A stretch of 64,000 nt of DNA from Streptomyces dioscori (GTDB taxonomy: Bacteria; Actinomycetota; Actinomycetes; Streptomycetales; Streptomycetaceae). Under the pieces are notes generated by a model that was given only the letters and a program-made list of their open reading frames with translations, was not told the DNA's origin and did no database searches. The translations under genes were made by a program, and so were the position numbers. The stretch spans positions 1-64,000 of the forward strand of contig NZ_KZ679054.1 in the NCBI RefSeq assembly GCF_003024195.1. The letters run 5' to 3'. Position 1 is the first letter of the stretch. Every line of letters starts with the position of its first letter. Below, piece by piece: positions 42,886-50,467 of the stretch.

Positions 42886-43779
42886 TCACCAGCCCTCGCG
42901 CAGGTCGTCGTCCTCGCCCTCCTCCAGGAGGGTCGCCGCCTCGCCCACGACCCTCGGATCCGGTTCCCCGACCACCTCGTGGTCCTTGTCCGTGTAGTCG
43001 AAGCGGGCCAGCACACTGCGCATGGCCTCGACGCGGGCCCGCTTCTTGTCGTTGCTCTTCACCACGGTCCACGGGGCCTGCTCGGTGTCCGTCTCGCGGA
43101 ACATGGCCACCTTCGCGGCGGTGTAGTCGTCCCACAGGTCCAGCGAGGCGAGGTCCATCGGGCTGAGCTTCCACTGCCGTACGGGGTCGACCTGGCGGAT
43201 CGTGAAACGGGTGCGCTGCTCGCCCTGCGACACCGAGAACCAGAACTTCACCAGGTCCACGCCGTCGTCGACGAGCATCCGCTCGAACCCGGGCGCCTGC
43301 CGCATGAAACGCCGGTACTCGTCGTCCGAGCAGAAGCCCATGACCCGCTCGACGCCCGCCCGGTTGTACCAGGACCTGTCGAAGAGCACGATCTCCCCGG
43401 CGGTCGGCAGATGCTCGACGTACCGCTGGAAGTACCACTGCCCGCGCTCGCGTTCGGTCGGCTTCTCCAAAGCCACCACCCGGGCGCCGCGCGGGTTGAG
43501 GTGCTCGGTGAAGCGTTTGATCGTGCCGCCCTTGCCGGCCGCGTCCCGCCCCTCGAAGACGACGACGAGCCGGCGCCCCGTCTCCTTGATCCAGCCCTGC
43601 AGCTTCAGCAGCTCGATCTGCTGCAGCCGCTTGTGCAGGTCGTACTCCGCGCGTTCCATGCGCTGCGCGTACGGGTAGTTCTCGCGCCAGGTGTCCACCG
43701 GGGTGCCGTCGGGGCGGATCAGCACCGGATCGTCGTGGTCGCTGTAGTCGACGCTCATGCCACTCAGCAGCTCGGTCAT
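42886..43779 (-). CDS. ppk2: Polyphosphate kinase 2
   Basis: This 297-residue PPK2-family enzyme transfers phosphate between polyphosphate and nucleotides, usually making GTP/ATP from NDP or phosphorylating NMP. Walker A is FEGRDAAGKGGTIKR (Lys83), the lid/Walker B region is IVLFDRSWYNRAGVERVMGF, and LDLWDDYTAAKVAMF is typical of the class. One PPK2 domain is present, of the short type. The start ATG follows GAGGAGAG. It lies between a two-component system and an ABC exporter, on the opposite strand to both. Confidence 0.92.
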   Translation of the reverse strand: MTELLSGMSVDYSDHDDPVLIRPDGTPVDTWRENYPYAQRMERAEYDLHKRLQQIELLKLQGWIKETGRRLVVVFEGRDAAGKGGTIKRFTEHLNPRGARVVALEKPTERERGQWYFQRYVEHLPTAGEIVLFDRSWYNRAGVERVMGFCSDDEYRRFMRQAPGFERMLVDDGVDLVKFWFSVSQGEQRTRFTIRQVDPVRQWKLSPMDLASLDLWDDYTAAKVAMFRETDTEQAPWTVVKSNDKKRARVEAMRSVLARFDYTDKDHEVVGEPDPRVVGEAATLLEEGEDDDLREGW

Positions 43780-44089
43780 GTCTCTCCTCAGGAGGGCCGG
43801 TAAGGAGTGGGCATGTGTGCGATGAAAGCAAGCGGAGGCGTACGGACGGCGAAGTCCAGGTAAACGACCCGCGAGATTGTGGCAAGGGTGGTGGGGGAGC
43901 GGCGGTCGGTGCGAGGAGGCGGGGCGCACCGCGGGGGTGTCGCTGGGTACACCCCCCGATACGGGTTCTGCGCCCAATGTGCCCGTCTCCCCTTCTCCGT
44001 AGCGTCTTTCGCGGGGCACAGGCAGTGCCCGGCAGCGGGGGCACCGGCGGTGCCCGACACGGGGCGCGGACCGTGCCCGACGGAGGCTG
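43780..44089. promoter_or_regulatory. Divergent control region between ppk2 and the ABC exporter
   Basis: This 310-bp gap between divergent genes holds an inverted repeat GGGGGTGT / ACACCCCC (43933-43940 and 43949-43956, 8-base loop). Near the ABC start it has three repeats of GTGCCCG(G/A). These are possible operator sites for the two-component system nearby. No promoter can be assigned securely, and no Pho-box-type direct repeat is seen. Confidence 0.4.
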
Positions 44090-44932
44090 ATGACGATGTT
44101 TCGCCGAACCGGCACCGATCGACGTACGCACAGCAAGGGCGACCACGGCAAGGGTGCCCACGGCGCGGGCGGTCACGGCGCGGGCGCCGCCGACGTGGCC
44201 CTGCGGCTGGTCAAGGTCAGCAAGACGTACGGGAGCGACGACAGCGCCGTGACCGCCCTGGACGAGGTGACGCTCAGCCTGGCGCGCGGCACCTTCACCG
44301 CGGTGATGGGCCCCTCGGGCTCCGGCAAGTCCACGCTGCTGCAGTGCGCGGCGGGCCTCGACCGGCCCGACAGCGGCATCGTGACGGTCGACGGGGCGGA
44401 GATGACCGGCGGCACCGAGGCCGAACTGACGAAATTCCGGCGCAACCGGATCGGCTTCGTCTTCCAGCAGTACAACCTGCTCGACACGCTCACCGTGGCG
44501 CAGAACACGGTCCTGCCGCTGAAGCTCGCCCGGCGCAGGGTGAACCGGGACCGGGTGCGGGAGACCCTGACCGCCGTCGGTCTCGGCGACCGCCTCGGCC
44601 ACCGGCCCGACCAGCTCTCCGGCGGCCAGCGCCAGCGCGTCGCCATCGCCCGCGCGCTGGTGACCGAGCCGAGCGTGATCTTCGCGGACGAGCCGACCGG
44701 CGCCCTGGACACCCGCAGCGCGCGGGACGTCCTGCGGCTTCTCCAGGACGCCGTACGCGTCCACGGCCGTACGGTCGTCATGGTCACCCACGACCCGGTG
44801 GCGGCCTCGTACGCCGACGCGGTGCTGTTCCTCGCGGACGGCCGGCTCGCGGGCGAGATGCGCCGGCCGACCGTGGACGCGGTGGCCGAGCGCCTCGCGC
44901 ACCTCGGCGACGACGTGATGGCGGGGGCGTGA
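44090..44932 (+). CDS. ABC transporter ATP-binding protein (MacB/LolD type)
   Basis: This 280-residue ATPase has Walker A GPSGSGKST, the Q-loop FVFQQYNLLD, signature LSGGQRQRVAIARAL, Walker B VIFADEPTGALD, and the H-loop VTHDP. That set is typical of the MacB/LolD group, which works with FtsX-like permeases. The first ~35 residues form a His/Gly/Lys-rich extension. Its stop overlaps the GTG of the permease gene by four bases (GTGA), so the two are one transporter operon, probably exporting or extracting envelope molecules or antimicrobial peptides. Confidence 0.93.
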   Translation: MTMFRRTGTDRRTHSKGDHGKGAHGAGGHGAGAADVALRLVKVSKTYGSDDSAVTALDEVTLSLARGTFTAVMGPSGSGKSTLLQCAAGLDRPDSGIVTVDGAEMTGGTEAELTKFRRNRIGFVFQQYNLLDTLTVAQNTVLPLKLARRRVNRDRVRETLTAVGLGDRLGHRPDQLSGGQRQRVAIARALVTEPSVIFADEPTGALDTRSARDVLRLLQDAVRVHGRTVVMVTHDPVAASYADAVLFLADGRLAGEMRRPTVDAVAERLAHLGDDVMAGA

Positions 44933-46260
44933 GCGCGATGTTCACCATGTTCACCCTGGCGATGCGTTCCGTACGGCAGCGTCCCGGGCGCTTCGCCGCG
45001 ACCCTGCTGTCCGCCTTCCTGGGCGCGGCGATCATCATGACGTTCAACTCGATGCACGACACGGCCGGTGCGCCGGGTGTCGACTCCGTCAGCGCGAACA
45101 CCCTGTCCACCGCGGCGGGTGTCGTCGGCGGCTACGGCACCCTCCTGGTGTTCTTCGCCGTCGCCTCCACCCTCACGGTGAACGTGCGCCAGCGCTCCGC
45201 CGAGATCGAGCTGCTGCGCTGCTCCGGGGCCACGCCCGCGCAGCTCAAGCGGATGGTCGTGGGGGAGGCGGTGGCCGTCGCCCTGGTGGGCGCGCTGCTC
45301 GCCGTCGGCCCCGCGATGCTCGGCGGGCGGGTGCTGCTCGACGTCTTCCAGGACAGCGGGCAGGTCGCCGAGTCCGTCGACCACACCTTCGGCCCCATCG
45401 CCCTGTTCTCCGGCCTCGACATCACGGTGCTCGCGGCGGCGGGAGCGGCGTTCCTCGCGGTGCGCCGGGCGACGAGCGGCCGGCGCCGGTCCCGGGGCAG
45501 GGGGCGCACGTTCCTCGTCCGCGGGTCCCTGGCCCTCGGCGGCCTGGCGATCTGCATCACCTTCGTCCTGTCCTCGACGGACGCCGCGCTGATGGCACCG
45601 CCCGCGTACGGCGCGATCCTGCTCTCGGTCGGCCTCGCGCTCCTGTCGCCGGGACTGCTGAGGTCGCTGCTCGGCCGGCTGCCACTGAGGGGGCCGAGCG
45701 GCTATCCCGCCGTACACGGCCTGCGGGCGCGCACGGCCGAACTGGCCGGTGTCATGGTGCCGTTGACCCTCTTCATCGGCATGGCCACGGCGACGCTCTA
45801 CATGCAGGGCGTCGAGAACGACGCGATCGACGCGGCGGGCGTCCCCAAGTCGGTCGACGCGAAGAACCTCGAAACGCTCAACCTGACGGTCGTCGGCATC
45901 ATCGTGGTCTTCTCCTGCATCATGCTGGTCAACTCCCTGTACGCGGCCACGACCTACCGGCGCAGGGAGTTCGGGCAGCAGCGGCTCGCGGGGGCGACTC
46001 CGGGGCAGGTCCTCGGCATGGTGGGCATCGAGTCGCTGGTCCTCACGGTGACGGGTGTCGTCCTCGGTACGGGGGCCGCGCTGGCCGGGATCGTCTCGTT
46101 CACGACGGTCCGCACGGACTCGGTCCTGCCGGACCGGGGGCTGGGGATCTGGCTCGGGGTCGTGGCGGTGGCGGTGGCGGCGACGATGGGGACGAGCTTG
46201 GTCACGGCTTGGCGGGTGGTGCGGACACCGGCGATCAGCGCGGTCGCGCTGGCCGCTTAG
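44929..46260 (+). CDS. FtsX-like ABC transporter permease
   Basis: This 443-residue permease has an N-terminal helix (FAATLLSAFLGAAIIMTFN), an extracellular segment, and two FtsX modules of three or so helices: LLVFFAVASTLTVNVRQRSA with EIELLRCSGATPAQLKRMVV, and IIVVFSCIMLVNSLYAATTY with EFGQQRLAGATPGQVLGMVG. The repeated (L)R.(S)GATP.Q motif is the coupling-helix region that meets the ATPase. The start is the GTG overlapping the upstream stop; the ATG three codons later is an alternative. It ends 57 bp before a perfect terminator hairpin. Confidence 0.9.
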   Translation: MSAMFTMFTLAMRSVRQRPGRFAATLLSAFLGAAIIMTFNSMHDTAGAPGVDSVSANTLSTAAGVVGGYGTLLVFFAVASTLTVNVRQRSAEIELLRCSGATPAQLKRMVVGEAVAVALVGALLAVGPAMLGGRVLLDVFQDSGQVAESVDHTFGPIALFSGLDITVLAAAGAAFLAVRRATSGRRRSRGRGRTFLVRGSLALGGLAICITFVLSSTDAALMAPPAYGAILLSVGLALLSPGLLRSLLGRLPLRGPSGYPAVHGLRARTAELAGVMVPLTLFIGMATATLYMQGVENDAIDAAGVPKSVDAKNLETLNLTVVGIIVVFSCIMLVNSLYAATTYRRREFGQQRLAGATPGQVLGMVGIESLVLTVTGVVLGTGAALAGIVSFTTVRTDSVLPDRGLGIWLGVVAVAVAATMGTSLVTAWRVVRTPAISAVALAA

Positions 46261-46297
46261 GGTGCGCTTCGAGAGTGCGGGTTCGTGGGGGCCGGCC

Positions 46298-46377
46298 GCG
46301 CCGTTCCCCGCGCCCCTAAAAGATTGCGCAGTTCCCCGCGCCCCCATCCGGGGGCGCGGGGAACTGCGCAATCTTTT
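46298..46377. terminator. Perfect 28-bp bidirectional terminator made from family A repeats
   Basis: The arms 46318-46345 and 46350-46377 are exact complements with an ATCC loop. Each arm is AAAAGATT followed by the family A core and an extra C, so on either strand the stem is preceded by A residues and ends in TTTT. It lies between the permease stop (46260) and the methyltransferase stop (46381), which converge. A further core copy is at 46298-46316. It is the clearest case where the repeat forms a terminator. Confidence 0.9.
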
Positions 46378-46380
46378 GCG

Positions 46381-48057
46381 TCAGGTGCGGCGGGCGTGCA
46401 GGACTGTGCCGTCCAGGGGGAGCGGGGTGCGGTCCAGGAAGGTGAGGCCCGCCTCGGCGAACAGGCGGGCGTAGTGGTCGGCACCACGTTCCCGGCCACC
46501 CACGTTGCACATCATGTGCAGATCCCACGCCGTGGCCAGCGAGGCCGACCCGTCGACGGGCAGAACGCGTTCGACGACGAGCAGATCCGCGGCGACAGGC
46601 ATCGCACGGGCGCAGTGCCGCAGGATCTCGCGGCAGCGGTCGTCGTCCCAGTCGTGCAGGACCCGGGACAGCACGTAGACGTCACAGCCCGCGGGCACGT
46701 CCGCGAAGTCGCCGGGCAGGAAGACGCACCGCTCCGCGTGACCGGCCCGGCCGAGAAGGTGCCGGGCGGTCTCGACGGTCTGCGGGCGCTCCAGCAGGAC
46801 GCCGCGCAGGCGGGGGTGCGCGGACAGGATCCGGCCGAGCAGTTCCCCGTTGCCCCCGGCGATGTCGACCACGGTGGCGCCTTCGGGTGCCGCGGCGAGG
46901 ACCGGGTGCGCGGGCAGCGGGTCGAACATCCGGGCACCGGCGGCCATCGACAGGTCGAAGAGTTCGGCGAGTTCGGGATCGCGGGCGAAGTGGTCGAAGT
47001 GGTTCTCGCCGAAGCGCTGCTCGAAGGCGACCTGTCCGGTGCGCACGGTGTGGTCGAGCCCGGCGAAGGACTCGTAGAACGGGCCCCCGTACATCAGCGC
47101 CAGCGGCCGCATCGACCCTTCGGCGTCCGTGCGCAGCAGCGCCCCGGTGTCCGTGAGGCGGAACCCGTCGCGGTCCTCGCTCACCACGCCGAGCATGGTG
47201 AGGTAGCGCAGCAGGGTGGCCAGGTTCGGCGCGAGGGCACCGACCTCCCGGGCCAGTTCCGCCAGGCCGGTGCCGCGCTCGCGGTCCATCGCGTCGGCCA
47301 CCTCAAGGCGGGCGAACGCGGCGAGGGCCTGGGTCGTCCACGCCCCGGTCAGCAGCCGCAGCAGGGTCTCCGCGTGCTGCTGCCCCTGGTGGGCGTCGTC
47401 GAGGTGGGCGGCGAGGACGTCCCGGTGGTCGCCGGGGACGTACAGCTCCACGCGCCGGTAGCCGGCCTTGGCCTCGGCGGGCGCGGTGAAGTAGAACACC
47501 GTGCCGTCCTCGTGCGGGTTGTAGCCGCCGCCGTCAGGGGTGGCGCCGTACTGCCCGAACGCGGCGCACAGGCCGCGCAGCACCAGCGGGTCCGGTGCCT
47601 CGACCTCGAAGGCGACATGCGTCTCGCGCTGCCGCTCCCGCTCGTGCGCGGCGACCGTCGCGAGGTCCGACCCCGGTGGCACGGTCAGCGCGAACACCTC
47701 GACCGTGCGCCGCGCCCCGTCCGCGCACTCCACCGTGGGGCGCAGGATGCCGACTTGAAGGTCCGCCGGGGACCGGCCGTGCCGTACGGCGAGCCGTTCG
47801 CGTACGACGACGCTCGGCCGTGGTGGCGAGTCCGCGGCGAGCCCGCAGTCGGCGAGTGCGGCGTACAGCGCGGCCTCGTCGGGCGGGAAGACGAGCAGAG
47901 CCGCGTGCGAGAAGGCGCAGCGCTCCGCCAGGGCGCGCAGCTCCGGGCCGTCGAGCCCGGGGAGCAGCAGCGGGAGGAGGGTGGCGGTGTCCTGTTCCTT
48001 GACGAACTCGACCGTCTCGCGCAGGCGGGACATATCGCCCGACAATGCCGTGATCAC
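46381..48057 (-). CDS. Two-domain O-methyltransferase with an unidentified N-terminal domain
   Basis: This is a 558-residue protein. Residues ~225-556 are a class I O-methyltransferase of the plant-COMT/PhzM type: a winged-helix dimerisation part (LEVADAMDRE, LLRYLTMLGVVSED), the SAM loop VVDIAGGNGELLGRIL, LLERPQTVETAR, FVLPGDF-like FLPGDFADVP, and the catalytic LSRVLHDWDDDRCREIL with His as base. Residues 1-215 are not recognised; TVFYFTAPAEAKAGYRRVEL and related strands suggest a folded alpha/beta domain. It is probably in an operon with the FAD monooxygenase gene 110 bp upstream, which points to tailoring of an aromatic metabolite. Confidence 0.8.
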   Translation of the reverse strand: MITALSGDMSRLRETVEFVKEQDTATLLPLLLPGLDGPELRALAERCAFSHAALLVFPPDEAALYAALADCGLAADSPPRPSVVVRERLAVRHGRSPADLQVGILRPTVECADGARRTVEVFALTVPPGSDLATVAAHERERQRETHVAFEVEAPDPLVLRGLCAAFGQYGATPDGGGYNPHEDGTVFYFTAPAEAKAGYRRVELYVPGDHRDVLAAHLDDAHQGQQHAETLLRLLTGAWTTQALAAFARLEVADAMDRERGTGLAELAREVGALAPNLATLLRYLTMLGVVSEDRDGFRLTDTGALLRTDAEGSMRPLALMYGGPFYESFAGLDHTVRTGQVAFEQRFGENHFDHFARDPELAELFDLSMAAGARMFDPLPAHPVLAAAPEGATVVDIAGGNGELLGRILSAHPRLRGVLLERPQTVETARHLLGRAGHAERCVFLPGDFADVPAGCDVYVLSRVLHDWDDDRCREILRHCARAMPVAADLLVVERVLPVDGSASLATAWDLHMMCNVGGRERGADHYARLFAEAGLTFLDRTPLPLDGTVLHARRT

Positions 48058-48090
48058 TGCGGGTGGATCCTCATTCCGGGGTTCGGATGA

Positions 48091-48135
48091 CTGCGTACGG
48101 ATGGCTGTGTACGGGTGCCTGTGTACGGATGGCTG
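48091..48135. repeat. Short degenerate tandem repeats between two genes
   Basis: About three units of TGTGTACGGATGGCTG, ~14 bp apart, lie in the 109-bp spacer between the monooxygenase and methyltransferase genes. A fourth, weaker unit is at 48147-48156. Confidence 0.6.
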
Positions 48136-48166
48136 CTTGGGGACGACTGCGTACGGGCGTGAGCGG

Positions 48167-49378
48167 CTAGATGCCGACGTAGTGCTCGGCGAACCAGTCC
48201 TGCTGGCTGCGGGAGGTGCGCAGCGAGGTGAGGCGTGAGCGGCGCAGGGAGTTGTGGAACAGCGACTCGCCGTCCGCGCCGGACGGGCCGTGCAGCAGCC
48301 CGATCATCCAGTGCGAGAACTCCTGCGCGCGCCAGATGTGAGTCAGACAGCGCGCGGAGTAGGCGGCCAGGCCCGTGGGGTCGCCGAGCGCGAGGTCGTC
48401 GGTCAGGGCGTCGGCCAGGGCCGCGGCTTCGAGGACCGCGAGGTTGGCGCCCTTGGCGGCGGACGGGCTGATCAGTCCGGCGGCGTCACCGGCGAGGAAC
48501 AGCGCGCCGTGGCGCAGCGGTTCGAGCACGTCGGACTCCAGGTCGACGACGGCCCGCTGCACCACACGCCCGCGGCGCAGCGGGCCGTACTCCGGCGCCC
48601 GCATCCGCAGTTCCAGTTCGTCCCAGATCCGTTCCTCGGACCAGGAGTCGGCCTGCATGCCCCGTTCGCACTGCAGGTAGTAGCGGGTGATCTCACTGGT
48701 ACGGGCCATGTGTCCGGCGAACCCGCGCTCGTGGACCGCGTAGCCGACGGCGTCCAGGCTGGGCGGTGCCTCGGCGAGCAGGCCGAGCCAGGTCACGCCG
48801 TGGTCGCGGTGGTGGCGGACCGTGCCGGCGGGCAGGGAGCGCCGGGCCGCGCCGTGCCGTCCGTCGCAGCCGGCCACGTACCGGGCCCGCCAGCGCAGGG
48901 GCCGTCCGTCGGCCTCGCGCGCGGAGACCTCGGGCCGGCCGGTGTCGGCGCCGTGCACGGCCACCGCCTCGGTGCCGAACCGGATCTGTCCGCCGCGTTC
49001 GAGGTAGCGCGTCAACAGGTCGGACACCAGGTCCTGTTGGGGGTAGACGGTGTGCCGTTCCCGCTGCCCGAGCCCGCCGTAGTCCAGCCGGAACCGGCCG
49101 TCCCCGGTACGGAACTCGCAGACGCCGTGCGGCTGTCCGTGCCGGTGCAGCCCTTCGGCGAGGCCGTGCCGGTCCAGGGTCCGCACGGTGCCGGGCGCCA
49201 GGAAGCCGGCGCGCGCCCGGGTCCGTACGTGCGCGGGCTCGGCCCGTTCCAGGACCACGCAGTCGATGCCCCGGTCCAGCAGGATGTTGCCGAGCACGAG
49301 CCCGGCCGGTCCGGCCCCGAGGACGGCCACGTCGGTGGTGTGGCCGGTCGGTGCCGGTCGGTGCTTCCCGTCTGTCAC
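48167..49378 (-). CDS. PobA-like FAD-dependent aromatic monooxygenase
   Basis: This 403-residue group A flavin monooxygenase has the FAD-binding VLGAGPAGLVLGNILLDRG (Rossmann GxGxxG), HVRTRARAGFLAPGTVRTL, the DG-type motif VAGCDGRHGAAR, and the second FAD motif LFLAGDAAGLISPSAAKGAN. The C-terminal YSARCLTHIWRAQEFSHWMI is characteristic of p-hydroxybenzoate hydroxylase (PobA). It probably hydroxylates an aromatic acid using NAD(P)H and O2. A TTG eight codons upstream would add a rare TTA leucine codon; the GTG is preferred. It shares orientation with the O-methyltransferase gene downstream. Confidence 0.85.
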   Translation of the reverse strand: MTDGKHRPAPTGHTTDVAVLGAGPAGLVLGNILLDRGIDCVVLERAEPAHVRTRARAGFLAPGTVRTLDRHGLAEGLHRHGQPHGVCEFRTGDGRFRLDYGGLGQRERHTVYPQQDLVSDLLTRYLERGGQIRFGTEAVAVHGADTGRPEVSAREADGRPLRWRARYVAGCDGRHGAARRSLPAGTVRHHRDHGVTWLGLLAEAPPSLDAVGYAVHERGFAGHMARTSEITRYYLQCERGMQADSWSEERIWDELELRMRAPEYGPLRRGRVVQRAVVDLESDVLEPLRHGALFLAGDAAGLISPSAAKGANLAVLEAAALADALTDDLALGDPTGLAAYSARCLTHIWRAQEFSHWMIGLLHGPSGADGESLFHNSLRRSRLTSLRTSRSQQDWFAEHYVGI

Positions 49379-49476
49379 GAAACCAGATATTAAGCAGGTC
49401 AAAACCGGTCAGTGCACCTGATTCACCCGAATGCGCCGATCGAACGGCAAAGCGGGCGGGGGGTGTTCGTTTTTGG

Positions 49477-49533
49477 GGTGGGCTCGGTGCGTCGGCGTGG
49501 GCTCAGTGCGTCGGGGTGGGCTCGGTGCGTTGA
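49477..49533. repeat. Three tandem 19-bp repeats
   Basis: GGTGGGCTCGGTGCGTCGG at 49477-49495 is followed by near-copies at 49496-49514 (two differences) and 49515-49533 (two differences at the end). They lie directly before two family A cores in the 287-bp gap downstream of a conserved gene. Confidence 0.8.
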
Positions 49534-49558
49534 GGGTGCGGCCCGGTGGGGGCTGGTC

Positions 49559-49633
49559 GCGCAGTTCCCCGCGCCCCTTGCGAGGGCTGTGCCCTCAGGA
49601 CAAGCGAAAGGACTGCGCCGTTCCCCGCGCCCC
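49559..49633. repeat. Family A repeat cluster (two copies)
   Basis: GCGCAGTTCCCCGCGCCCC at 49559-49577, with its upstream tail GGCCCGGTGGGGGCTGGTC, is followed by GCGCCGTTCCCCGCGCCCC at 49615-49633. Each is followed by TTGCGAGGGCT. They end 32 bp before the stop of the next minus-strand gene. Confidence 0.8.
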
Positions 49634-49665
49634 TTGCGAGGGCTGAAGTCGGGTGGATGTGCCGC

Positions 49666-50328
49666 TCAGGGCCAGACCAGGCAGTACGGCTGGTGGCCTG
49701 CCTCGTGGAGGCGGTGGCTGAAGTCCTGCCATTCGTGGAGGAGTTGGTACACGTTGTACGCGTCGCGGGGGCCGCCGCGGTCCGGGACCGTCGACCAGAT
49801 GAAGGCTGCCGCGCCCACGGCCTCCTCGCCTATGCCGCGCAGCGGGTCGACGACCGTCATGGGGAGCCTGACGACGGCGTAGTCCGGGTGGAGGACGACC
49901 AGTTCGAGCGGGGGCACCTTGTGCAGGGGTATGCCCTCGATGCCGGTCAGAACCATCGCGGCCATCGTCTCCGGCTTGATCTTCGTGAACATGCCGTTCA
50001 TACCGAGCTCGTCGCCGCCGAGCTCCTCCGGGCGCATGGAGATGGGGACACGGGCGGCGGTCGCGCCGTCCGGTGCCCCGAAGTATTTGTAGGTCACCCC
50101 CACCCGGCCACCATTCCCGCTGCTTCCTGGCCTGAGCTGGTCTGCCCCGCGGTCCGTGTAGTCCATACCGTCCATACGCGCGGACGGGTCGATCCGCTCA
50201 GGTTCGCCCTGCGATCCCTGTGTCTGCCGTGCCTCGGCCGCTTCCGCCTCGCGCCGGTGCTTCCCCCGCCGGGCACGCCGAGGGCCGAGGTCATCGGTCC
50301 CCTCGCCCAGTCCGCCACCGCGATGCAT
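49666..50328 (-). CDS. Conserved Streptomyces protein of unknown function
   Basis: This ~220-residue soluble protein appears highly conserved in the genus. The N-terminal ~75 residues are charged and probably disordered (GPRRARRGKHRREAEAAEAR). The folded part starts about GVTYKYFGAPDGATAARVPI and includes RPEELGGDELGMNGMF, LPMTVVDPLRGIGEEAVGAA and a C-terminal EWQDFSHRLHEAGHQPYCLV. I recognise no catalytic motif. The ATG giving MHRGGGLGEG has GGTGGAG close by; a shorter form beginning at MDGMDYTDRG is possible. It is divergent from hemL across 139 bp. Confidence 0.65.
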   Translation of the reverse strand: MHRGGGLGEGTDDLGPRRARRGKHRREAEAAEARQTQGSQGEPERIDPSARMDGMDYTDRGADQLRPGSSGNGGRVGVTYKYFGAPDGATAARVPISMRPEELGGDELGMNGMFTKIKPETMAAMVLTGIEGIPLHKVPPLELVVLHPDYAVVRLPMTVVDPLRGIGEEAVGAAAFIWSTVPDRGGPRDAYNVYQLLHEWQDFSHRLHEAGHQPYCLVWP

Positions 50329-50467
50329 ATCTCCACCCGACTGCTTTTCTAGGGTGCGCGACCCCCGCCACGCAACCCGATCATCGTGACAGTGACCTCC
50401 CCCACGGCCGCACGCCGAAACGTGCGTTGAAACACCTGTCCGCAGGATCTTCGCAGCCTCTGACACC

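Larger units (their letters stand above)
49379..49665. other. Intergenic region upstream of the monooxygenase
   Basis: This 287-bp gap begins with an AT-rich stretch at 49382-49412 (AGATATTAAGCAGGTCAAAA) just upstream of the monooxygenase GTG, where its minus-strand promoter must lie. Three 19-bp tandem repeats and two family A cores follow. No gene is visible. Confidence 0.6.

Noticed and set aside
42557..44902. Very long minus-strand frame covering ppk2 and the ABC ATPase
   Set aside because: Its composition is low-complexity and it has no motif. The PPK2 and ABC signatures are in other frames.
49391..49402. Rare TTA (bldA-dependent) codon near the start of the monooxygenase
   Set aside because: It is in frame only if translation starts at a TTG. 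The GTG at 49378 excludes it, so bldA control is not supported.
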